A DNA stretch of 64,000 nt from Enoplolaimus lenunculus (taxonomy: Eukaryota > Nematoda > Enoplea > Enoplida > Thoracostomopsidae), in the NCBI GenBank assembly GCA_030248215.1, contig JASANG010000708.1, positions 62,001-126,000 on the forward strand. Direction: 5' to 3'. Numbering within the stretch: the first letter of the stretch is position 1; each line of letters opens with the position of its first letter. Of the stretch, positions 22,741 through 33,200 are shown one piece after another. The position numbers were made by a program, and so were the translations under genes. Below the pieces are notes generated by a model. That model was not told the DNA's origin, searched no databases, and saw only the letters and a program-made list of their open reading frames with translations.

Positions 22741-23690
22741 ATGGCCCGGTTGAGTTCATGTAACTCGTTAGATTCTGCACAGTCTGATTCGTCTGCTTGT
22801 TGTATCGTATGTAACAACAGAGCAAGTAATAACACAGTCCAGTGCGCTGTTTGCAAGCGGTGGATGCACTTTACTTGTCAGCTGAAAAGTGTCAAAGACT
22901 ATAGTTTGCTTCAATTGGACTGTGTGAAAGTATTCTGTAATTCATGCAACTTGAAATTTGACGGTAATAGTGTCTCGAATAATGTTGTTGATGCTATTAA
23001 ATAGGTTTGTAACAAAGTTCATGTACTAGAAGATCGGTTTGATGAATTATCTCAGTTGAACAACAAAGTAGCTGAACTTAATGAAGCTATCAAAGAACTC
23101 AGGACACAGCCGACGGCACCCAGTGATACGCAATTTCAATCATGGGCTGCTGTTGCATCTAAAACAACGTACAGAATGACGAAGATGTTCGTCGAAGAAG
23201 CGCTGTGATTATAAGCCTTATGGAGTCTGATAATGACTATGAACAAGTCAAATCCGTCTGCTCCTTTCTTGATCATGGTGCTAATGTTACGCAAATGTTT
23301 AGAATGGGCTCCAAACCAGCGGATGGTGCAAAGCCACGTTTACTCAAAGTCCACTTTGCTTCCTCGTTCTGTCAAAAATCAATACTGACTCAGGCTAACC
23401 GGTTGAACGGAACCAAATGGAACGGTGTCTACATTAGACGTAGCTTATCTCGTTAACAATTACGAAATATTGCAGAGTTACGTAAACGTTGCGCGGACTT
23501 GAATCCTACCTTGTTAAACAGTGGCGCCAAATTTGTGGTTTTGTCCGAAAAAGTTGTTAAATTTATCGAATGCACTTTGAAAGTTCGTGTTTTAATTGGT
23601 GGTAAAAAGACACAAATTTTGTGTTTGATCGCGATACGTTTCGGGGAAACGGGCCCCTGGGGTGAATGACTCTTGTGCTGAATTGATTTC
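22741..23690 (+). pseudogene. LINE ORF1 region: PHD-like finger, coiled coil, RRM-like part
   Basis: Residues of the first frame show CIVCNNR, VQCAVCKRWMHFTC and FCNSCN, a C4HC3 zinc-finger pattern seen in ORF1 of several CR1-group LINEs. A stop at 23,002-23,004 ends this frame; past it the frame reads a coiled coil (VLEDRFDELSQLNNKVAELN). A second frame (23,205-23,456) has KPRLLKVHFASSF and later RNIAELRKRCADLNP, typical of the RRM-like ORF1 core that binds element RNA. The separate frames show at least one stop and one frameshift. Confidence 0.65.
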
Positions 23691-23700
23691 ATGCAAATAA

Positions 23701-24470
23701 ATGAACGTTCGTACTATATGTAACAAGCTTAGTGAATTTAATTTGATGCTGCACAGTGAGAATCAGAGTTTGTATGCAATAACTGAAACGTGGTTAGACG
23801 AATCTATTCCATCTGCCATGTTTTCTAATAATCAATACTCTGTTTTGAGATGTGATCGCGTGGAAAGGTTAGGAGGTGGGGTTGCTATAGTTTTAAGAAA
23901 TAATATAAATTTTACCCCTGTCATATGCTCTTCTATTGAACAAGTAGAAATTGTAGCCGCAGATTTTTTTATTTCGACGAAACATCGTTTTATTTGTGTT
24001 TATCGACCTCCCAATAGCGATGTAAGTGCATTGTATAAACTAGTGGAAGAATTAAGCAACTTATGCCAAGTTTCCTACCTGGTTACTATTGTAGGAGATT
24101 TAAATTTTCCACACATTGATTGGAAAAAACACGGCGTTTGGTGCACTATCGGATATATTTTTACAATACACTATACGTGACGGTTTGTCTCAAATAGTCG
24201 ATTTTAATACCAGAAAAGATACATTACTTGATATGATTTTGACATCAGATCCGTCAAATATTTGCAAAATTCGGTGTTCTGATAACTTTTCCACAAGCGA
24301 TCATAACAGCGTTCAATTTTCGTTAATCGGTTTCCACAGTAGGCCTAAAACGAATATATTTTTTGACTTTAAGATGGATACAAAAAATGCTTCAGCTTAT
24401 CTCAGAAACGTCAACTGGAATGAAATTTTCTGGACATGTTCAAGTGTTAATGATATGTGGGAGTCATTCA
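23701..24470 (+). pseudogene. LINE ORF2, APE-type endonuclease part
   Basis: The frame from 23,701 reads MNVRTICNKLSEFN, then AITETWLDESIP, GGGVAIVLRN, FICVYRPPNSD and IVGDLNFPHIDW. These are the ordered motifs of apurinic-endonuclease-like LINE nucleases that nick target DNA. A frame change near 24,140 moves the rest to a frame with LLDMILTSDPSN and STSDHNSVQFSL, the last catalytic SDH motif. The active-site residues are largely present but the frame is broken. Confidence 0.8.
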
Positions 24471-25091
24471 GCTCTATCATTCATAAATTATTTATTTGTT
24501 TTTTCCACTTGTTGTGCTACATATTGATCATAAAAAACGGTATCCTAAATTTATTATGAAAATGTTGCGAAAGAAGCCTAAATTGTGGAAAAAACGAAAC
24601 GCTACGCAAGGAAATGAACGTTACAAAACATTTTCAGCTCAGTGCTCTCGCTCTATCAAAGATTATATTAGTAACGTTGAGAACAACATACTCAGCTCTG
24701 GAGCATTTCCAGACTGTATACCTATGTAAAAACAACGCTGTTTTAGAAACGACGAAATTGGACCCTTGAAAAACTTACAAGGAAATCTTATTGTTGATGA
24801 TTTTGAAAAATGTTCTATACTTAATCATCATTTTTCTAGTGTTTTCACGATAGATAACGGTGCAGTACCTGTACTGGATCCTTCTCCGGTTTCACTTAAA
24901 TTAATTGATTTTTTCCTCATGAGGTCAGCTCGGCACTGCAGTCGTTAACGGCAAAAAACAGTCATACACCTGACTATATACCCAGTATATTTTTAAAAGC
25001 GCTCCATGCCGAGCTTGCATATCCGTTAACGTGCATTTTCAATTCTTCCTTTGTATCTGGCGAAATTCCACGAGTCTGGCTAACAGCAGAC

Positions 25092-25980
25092 GTGAAAGCG
25101 CTGTTTAAAAATGGCGACCCCATTAATGCAGCTAATTATCGTCCAATTTCTCTCACGAGTGTTTGTTGTAGAGTAATGGAAAAACTGATCTGCATACATA
25201 TCAAAAATTTTTTGTGTAGGAATAACATGATTTCTAACAATCAGCATGGTTTTAGGTCTAACCGTTCATCATGCACACAATTCCTTGAAGTTCTTATTGA
25301 TATATCTTATTCTGTAGAAAATGGTTGTGTATGTGATTTTATTTATGTAGACTTTGCAAAAGCGTTTGACTCAGTTTCTCACGTAAAATTGCTTGCTAAA
25401 ATTTCTAGCGTTAGCATTTGGGGTAATTGCCTCAAACGGATATCTTTGTTCTTGACAAATAGAACACAGCGTGTAAAAATATGTAGTCATTTCAGTTTAC
25501 CGCTGAATGTCACATCTGGGGTACCTCAGGGGTCCGTATTGGGACCCACGTTGTTTTTGTTATATATAAATGATATAGCTACAAATGTTCATGGGGCTTC
25601 TATTAAGCTATTTGCTGACGACGTAAAGCTCTTTAGAACTATATATGATCCCGATGACATAGCAAGTTTACAAAATTCATTAGATCGAGTAAGTGAATGG
25701 TCTAACGTTTGGAAATTAACTATTACCCCACTCAAGTCGCACTGGGTTAGGTAGGGGAGTGCTAAAGTTGATGAGATACAATATTGGTGCTAACTTTCTG
25801 GAAATGGAGAATTCAATTAAGGATCTTGGATTGATGTTTACTTCAGATATCAAACCTAGTAGTCATATAGATGCTGTTTGTAAGCGGGCTTACAGAGTAG
25901 TAAAAATGCTTTTTTATTTTGTCAACGCAAATCAGATCAAATTGAATTTGTGCAATGATATTTCACACGTAGATTGTTTT
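25092..25980 (+). pseudogene. LINE ORF2, reverse transcriptase part
   Basis: The 220-codon frame at 25,092-25,754 holds NYRPISLTSVCCRVMEKL, QHGFRSNRSSCTQFLE, YVDFAKAFDSVSH, SGVPQGSVLGPTLFLLYIND and the catalytic box LFADDVKLF. These are fingers and palm of a non-LTR reverse transcriptase. A frame change near 25,755 leads into a short continuation with NSIKDLGLMFTSD and AYRVVKML, the usual thumb-side sequence. Upstream (24,496-24,950) further fragments link it to the endonuclease. Confidence 0.85.
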
Positions 25981-26629
25981 TAGAATGAAGTATCCTCTTG
26001 TGCCTTACGTGAACAGGTTAAACACTTTAAAATTACCGTCCTTGGAGTTACATCGGTTCCATATTGATCTTGTATTGTGTTATAAAATTGTTTACCGTGA
26101 TGTTGACTTGGATTTCCGTGACTTTTTCATGCTTGGTGTAAAGAAGTGACTGCCCTCTCATCTTGCTCTTTTTGAATCCAGTTTTATTGGCCCGGTTACT
26201 GCCGAAAATAGAGCAAAAGGGCATATTCAGCAATCTGCGTACTGTGTGTAGCGGGGACAGGATTTTCAGCATCGCAAGCTTGCGATCCTGCATTTTACTG
26301 ATTCTCAAGCACTTTGAATGGTAATTGAATTCGCATTAATTTGAGGTACCAGAGTTTTTGTACCCCTGTTCTTAATATATACTCTCTATTTGACGACTCA
26401 GATTGGGGCGGGTAACACACACACAGCTGTGTGTGTTTCTTCCTGTCTTGCTTTGTTGGTTTCCTGTTGTCTGGTCTTTAACTCTATGTCGCTGCTTTGC
26501 AGCTTTCTGCAGCTGGCTTCTCGAACTAGTACACAATTTGCATAAATTTATTACTTTTCGAAAAATTATCCAAATTTATGCAAATTTCGAATTTTAGTAT
26601 GCAAATTAACCTTCAATTAGCCACAATCA

Positions 26630-26823
26630 TCGGCTATAAAAGCGCTTAAACCGCAGTTTCAGGAGCGCAGTTGTCGAATTTTGTCGGAAAACGTTGCTGG
26701 TAACTAACGTTCTGCGCTTGATTCAACTATGTTATTTCTGATGTTTTTATGGCTTTTGTTATTTGTTAATTTTTAAAGGTCCACAGGTATGTGGACCTGT
26801 TTCTTTCTAATTATTAATAAAAT
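26630..26823 (+). promoter_or_regulatory. TATA box, hairpin and poly(A) signal; possible solo-LTR-like remnant
   Basis: CTATAAAAG at 26,634-26,642 is a good TATA box. GGTCCACAGGTATGTGGACC (26,778-26,797) is a perfect short hairpin, and AATAAA follows at 26,817. A promoter and poly(A) signal this close fit an LTR or a short transcript. No coding frame follows, so the assignment is open. Confidence 0.25.
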
Positions 26824-26999
26824 GGTTACTATCTATTATGTGTAATAAGCGATTAAGCAATCACTTCTCGCAGCAGTCGAAGGTGTATACAACATCCCAA
26901 GACCGCATGACCGCGAGCATCTTAGTGTACGGTGGGCGGCAGTCCATCCGTTAGGGGCTCAGGCCCGAGAAACGAAAAGTGTCACACGAACCACGCGCA

Positions 27000-29530
27000 T
27001 GAAGGTAAATTGTTTTCATTTTGTACGTTTTATACTAATAAATTGTCAGGCCTGACCAATTTTCAGTGGAAGCGTTGTTTTCTTGTTTTACTCACATTTA
27101 GGCAGTGCGCTCGCTTAGGTGATCCACCCGCATGGTGGGGTCTAAGCCTAGTTATTCTACATAGTATTTATTACTCACACACCCGTTGCTCAAAAAGCTC
27201 TTTCATCCATGGGTTCTCGCTTTGTTTCCCTTTTTCTTGTAAATATCCTTTCTGGGTCGACCCGCATTTTCTTAACTCTTAGTGCTTATGCTAGTCACGC
27301 ATGCGCTGAGCTTAGGTTAAGTTAAATTTCCCGAGTTCTTAAATGCTGTAATTCAGGTGTTAGCCGGATCCGGATATCTCAATTGTTTTATCAAGTATTA
27401 GTTAAGATTTTTAGCCAGTTTGAGTTTATCGATTGATTGTTCGTAAGCCGAAAATATTTTCGGCTGTTATCTTTTTAGTCAGATTATTCGACGCGTGTTC
27501 AGAATTCTAGAATTTGATATTTTGGCGTCGCCCGTGAAATTTTGTAACGAGCGCCGCTGTGATTTTGCTGCGCGAAATTGAGCGAACTGAAAAATTTGCG
27601 CCGCTCATAAAATTTCGTCATTCGCGCCGCCCTACTTTTGCCCGATTGTCACTCGGCAGGGTGACAATACCTATATTCTAGTCAGGTCCGCAGGCGGGAT
27701 CTTTCGGTGTGATCGGATCGGTTTGCACTTATTTTTCGGCGATCGGTTTCTTGCGAGAACGCTTATGCTTCGGGTATTCGGCTAAATTTTCTCGCTTTAG
27801 TTCGGTACTCTTAGGCTAAGGGAAGTCACTGTTCTCGAAACATGGGTGCACTTCGACTTGGTTACGCTGGCGGTGACTTCTAATTTTGCGGATCCAGGTG
27901 ATTCCCCGTGTTGGTGACTTTGGATGAACCTACCCCTTTCGCGGGCCTAGCGTAGCGCAACGCATTCGATCATTTTCCATCCGCATAAGCAGAAAGCTGC
28001 CGAGGGTAGGCGGCATTTAATAACTTTCTGACTTATACTTGGTAATTGTACTACTAGAGGACATCAGTTGAAACTATTTTCCCAACGATCAAAGTTAAAT
28101 AGTAGGAAGTTTTTCTTTAAAACTTTCAAAAAGCATTTGAATCAACTCGATTTCTCCAGATTTCTACATTTTTTGCGAAATTTGGACTAGATTTATGTCC
28201 ATATGTTTTAATGTTATACAGGGTGTTTTTAAGAGGGTCTTTCAACCCTAAGCATCCTTCCCCGCCACCCCTGCAAACCATTCTGGAACGCTCTATACGT
28301 AATATTTGACATTTATCGTCAGTATTTTTACATTAGTACATATGTGATCTTAATTGCGTACATATTTACACATGTTACACTCGTCACTGTTGTTTTAGTT
28401 TCATTTCTTGTATATTCATTTGAAGTTGTAATGTTCTTGTGCATTTAGTCTGTGCCCAAGATAAGTACGTTTATCCTGCAAGGTGCGCAATGCGTCGGAG
28501 AACGGCTGAAGTGAAGCTTCCGACGCATGTGGTGCCGGAGGGGTACTCGTAAAGAGGCTGTGAAATAAAGCTAAAAATGAAGTCAGTTTGGCATAGATAA
28601 TCCGTCAACGATTTATAAAACGCGAACGAATGTTTTGCTATATCAAAACTCTGACATAAAATTGATTTTATTACAATTGCTGTGAACTAACACTTAGGAA
28701 TGATAAATTAAGATAGTCTTAAAAGGATACAGACATGCCAGGCTGGCTTTGCCGGGTGGTTGGTGGGAATCTCTTATTATTATTATAATTATTATTATAA
28801 TACCGCTGATTCTGGTATGCCCAAGACGTAATTAACGTTCTGCTCTGTTTAACCCCTTCGTCCTGTGATTTATCAAATTATTGCATAATCACATGCGACG
28901 ATAGCGGTAAGAAAAAAATCCGGCGGAGCCCTAACGAACCACGTGTTCCGTGCCGTTATCGCCCGGGCTGCCACCTCCCAGATCACCCGCGCAAACCATC
29001 TCATCACCGCCTGATAGGTTTCTGGCACTGACCCCGTTCCGCGTAATTGAGGCATTCCATCCATTCGTCGATCGTAGCCTCTCTCCGCAACTAAAACTCA
29101 GTTTTTAGATTGAAATATATTTGGGAGTGGCACAGCCACCTACAAGCATGATAAAATCTGGTACAAATCCACGAGTCCAAAATTGCGTAGCTATGATGGA
29201 TGTAGTTTTCATGTTATCTCCAAAATTCTGTTAGGGGCCCAGATTAATCAAAGATTCAAAGCATATTTACTCGTGTATTAGGTTGGTTATTTTGCGCCGC
29301 GCAGCGGAAACTAAAATTAGTGGCATGTTGAGTGTTTTTAAAAATAAATTTTGCGACTCTGACAAATTATGATTGTCAATCTGGGTAGGTACGGTCGAAA
29401 ACTTCACACCCATTTATCATGCAGTTGCAAAACCAGGCATACATAGCGGTAATCGAAGATCTAGCCTTTTATTTCCGATGCCACTGCTACACGTAGCCCG
29501 CCTTACTCTTCAACTGCTTTTAAAGTCGAA
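27000..29530. other. No gene established
   Basis: 27,480-27,970 is locally GC-richer with GCGCCGC motifs. AT-rich sequence with TTATTATTATTATAATTATT at 28,772-28,803 follows. A GC-rich open frame on the minus strand (28,873-29,064, peptide containing RWFARVIWEVAARAI) looks like a fragment of a mobile element, but I cannot assign it. Confidence 0.35.
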
Positions 29531-29534
29531 TATA

Positions 29535-29800
29535 CTGTAAGCATGCGAGACAGTTATCCTGGTGCATATGTAATATACCTGAAATGCACACTGTGTAGTA
29601 TGCTTTCCTACAGCTTACGGTCGACATATATAGTGGACGATAATAGTCTTTGGAGAGGCGGGCTATGTGGCGCAGTAGTAACAGCATCTGCATGACACGC
29701 AGAAGGTCGCCAGTTCGAAACCACCCGTAACCCGCTTTTCCAGTTGCTTAGAAAGGTCTGATGTCTCGGTTCGTACCTAGGCCGGCATATATTTCTCGAT
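29535..29800 (+). mobile_element. tRNA-derived SINE, copy 3 (best preserved)
   Basis: The leader (AGCATGCGAGACAGTTATCC, then CTTACGGTCGACATATATAG) is shared with the copies at 3.4-4.1 kb. The tRNA head at about 29,660-29,730 has box A TGTGGCGCAGTAGTAACAG, an anticodon arm TCTGC-ATGACAC-GCAGA reading GAC (valine), and box B GGTCGCCAGTTCGAAACC. The body continues AAAGGTCTGATGTCTCGG. The anticodon stem and box B are intact, so this copy best shows the tRNA-Val origin. Confidence 0.7.
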
Positions 29801-30289
29801 ACGTATGCTACCGGTTAACATACCATGCAAAGTGCACTGCATATACTGCATATATATAGACTTTTCGACTGGATACCGTGTTCAAAGCGCGACAATTTCA
29901 ACTTGTTCATCCTGATATATACGTAATTAAGGAAAATAAGCTGCCGAAACGCAAAATTATCGATTTTGATAGCGATTGAATAATACATGTTGGCAGCAAA
30001 CGACCCTCAGCGATAAATTTTTTAAAATTCAATTCAGTTTCTTGTTCTTGCACCGGCAAAGAAGTAGTAAGTCTATGTAGATACGGTCGGGATATTCAAA
30101 GCGCACGCTCTATCACTGCGCAACGTAAAGTGTTTTCGATGAGTTAACTTAGCAATAATTTATTGTAGTTTTAACTTATCAATATTTTATTGTAGCTCAA
30201 CTTTACAGAACCAAAAACAATTTCAGACAAGATTTATACTGGTATATACTCGTTAAGGTTCTATTTACATGCTATGTCATGTGCAATAA

Positions 30290-33200
30290 ATGACATTTTT
30301 AAAGTTTTCGTGTTTGTACGTATATGTATTATTTTACCTTGCTTCATGTCACGCCGGTTTATGCCGCATGGAAAGCAAACAAAACTCCTCGGTGATTATA
30401 ATTGGCGCTGGAATTGCTGGACTGTCATCAGCGCATTATCTAATAAACAAATTTGGCTTTAAAGATGTGAAAATTCTTGAAGCTCTTGCAAGGCCTGGTG
30501 GTCGTGTGAATACTATATTTCATAGTGAGTTGGTTTGCCGTTTTCTTATTTAAATGCTACTGCAGACTTATCTGAAACGATCAGAAAGACACATATCAGA
30601 CCAGACCGGAATATTGTAGTTCGTGAAAATTCAGTTTTTACTTACGTTTGCTCCAGATTTGTGGATCTTATATCTACGTACATAACTTAACTCATTATCA
30701 TTGAATAGTGTATACATACTTTCTTTGCATGCTTTAATGAAAAGTTGTAGCTTGACGATATCAATATCATGCTTTATTAGTCGTTATAGAACTACATGTA
30801 TTGTGCGAAGCTCTGACATACTTGTTAAATAATGTAAAAAGTTGTAATTTAGGCTTAGTTAATTAAGCTTATATGCAAATTAACTGTTAGCTAACTATTC
30901 AATTATCTGTCTTGGAGGTTTATAAACAATTTGTTCAGACTTCTCCCTCCCAAAAAAACTTTATTACTGAATTTGATTGATTGTAAACCTAATAATCAGT
31001 GAAATAATATAAAAAGTCCTTATTTTAGCTTAACTAATTAGGCTAATGTGTAAATTAGCTATTAGCTAACTATTTAATTATAGGGCCTGAAGGTGTATAA
31101 ACAATTTATTCCGAGTGCTCGCACACAAACCCTTAAGTAACCCTAATAATCAGTGAAATAATTGAAAAAGTCTTATTTTAGGCTTAGTAATCAAGCTAAT
31201 ATGTAAATTAGCTATTAGATAACTATTCAATTCTCGGTTTTGTAGATCTGTTAACAATTTATTCAGATTTTTCGCACCCGAAAACCACTTATTACTGAAT
31301 TTCATTGCTTGAACCTAATAATCCGTGAATAATTTTAATAGTCTTAATTTAGGCTTAACTAATTAACTTATATAATATGCAAAGTAGCTATTAGCTAACA
31401 ATTCAATTATCGGTTTTGGAGGCTTAGAAACATTTTATTCTGATTGCTGGTATCCAGAAACCCTTTGGTGCTAAAATTAAATTGCTTGTAACTCTATTAG
31501 TGAAATACAGTAAAAAGTACTATTTACGCTTGACCAATTATGCAAATTAGGCAGCTAATCAACGCCTAAAGTTTTAAAACCCCAATGCGAGGTTCATACT
31601 CCACGATAAGAAGCTTTCAAACAAAAAATTTTATCAAAATCGGTTCAGCGGTTTCTGATATTGTTTTCGGACGGACGGACAGACGGACATCCACGTTTGG
31701 ACCCCCGAGCACAAAATGTAAAACGCTTCGTGGAACTCCGAAGTTCGCTCGGAGTTTCGCTTCGTTCAATAAAATATATATATTTGTTACAGAAAGATTT
31801 TTTGTAGTTTTACTGGTTTAACATTTTGAGTTCTTGAATGTTATGAGTATTTAATTATGTACTTTTGGTATTAATATATGTAATTTTTCGATATTTTTAG
31901 ATGGTAAACCTTTGGAGTTTGGAGCTCAGTTTATCCACAATTACGATACCGACATATATCGGTTAGCGAAAAAGTTGCATAACGTAGATGAAGATACTGC
32001 TGAATCTAGCGAAATTTGCATAATGCTAAATGAATATCAGTTTAGTGCCCGGTTACCATTAAAATTTCACACACAATTTGAAGATAATGTCACTACACAG
32101 GCGTTACGAAATCAGTGTAAATCAATACCGTCCGAATGCGAGATTTTACTTCCGCAAGTACAACAGTCCGTGGTATCCACCTTTGTCAAACGAAACAGGA
32201 AAAAATTTATAGCTCAAAATCGCGCAAAGCTTCTTTCTATTCATGGCTGTAATTCAGTGCCTGCATATTCTGCCGCAAATAACAGCAGACATAACTCCTG
32301 TATCGCTCAGACTATGGAACATATCGAAAACCCAGAAACAATGCTGTTTTATAATTTGCTCGTGCGGTTTAGTAACGCTATTATAAATCATGATTATGGG
32401 TGCCCTTCGGTGGATTTCCTCAGCTATCGTGCTTTTACGGAATATGAAGTGCCACCAGATGAACCTGATGACGTATACATACTTCCTGCACCGTATGGCT
32501 ATCGCAAGATTGTTGATCATTTAATTGACGAGCTTCCTATCGGAACCATTGCGTACAATACTAAAGTCATTTTGATAGATTACTCCGATCCAAAACGGGT
32601 TCAACTCACAACACAAACGGGTGACACGTATAATGCTGATCATGTTATCGTTACCGCCTCTATTGGAAACCTTAGAGCTTATTTAAATGATTTGTTTCAA
32701 CCGCCACTGCCTGAACGGAAACGGAAAGCTATACAGAATATTGGTTAGCATTTTATTGTTTTACATTGTTAATATATTATTAGGCGAAATTTGTAATTAG
32801 TCCCTGTGTGAGCAGCTGCAAACATGTTTAAAAACGCTATTTCTGTCGTTGTAAGATTTGTATTCAACAGAATGTTTTAGGCTGAGCCACATTTGCCGTG
32901 CAATACTAAGATAGAAAGACAGTCAAAGTTAAGTTTTAATTGCACATGAATCTTGAGTATGTACTGCTTTATTTTCAGGATGGGGCGGTGTTGAAAAAGT
33001 GATGTTGTTTTACGATTACTCATTGAGTCATGTTTTACCCATTGGTGGATATTTTTGCTTGGATCAGGTAGGTGAGTTAAAAGCAACCCTTGTATGACGG
33101 TACGTTATAGCTAATTGAGCGAAGCGAAACTCCGAGGGAAGCTCGGAGTTTCGCGGAGCGTTTTATGTTTGTACTTGAAAGAGGAACGGCTGAACCGATT

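Larger units (their letters stand above)
22680..26340 (+). mobile_element. CR1/Jockey-type LINE, decayed
   Basis: Order on the + strand: an ORF1 region (22,741-23,690) with a PHD-like zinc finger, a coiled coil and an RRM-like segment, then an ORF2 region (23,701 to about 26,320) with an APE endonuclease and a reverse transcriptase. No RNase H follows, as in CR1-like clades. Stops and frameshifts interrupt both, so the copy is dead. The 3' tail after 26,320 shows TTGAGGTACCAGAG and no clear poly(A). Fragments of the endonuclease and RT frames are listed separately. It contrasts with the surrounding MITEs as the only element here encoding recognisable enzymes. Confidence 0.85.

Noticed and set aside
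27480-27970. A coding or promoter CpG-rich region
   Set aside because: The stretch is GC-richer than its surroundings, but no open frame or core promoter motif stands out.
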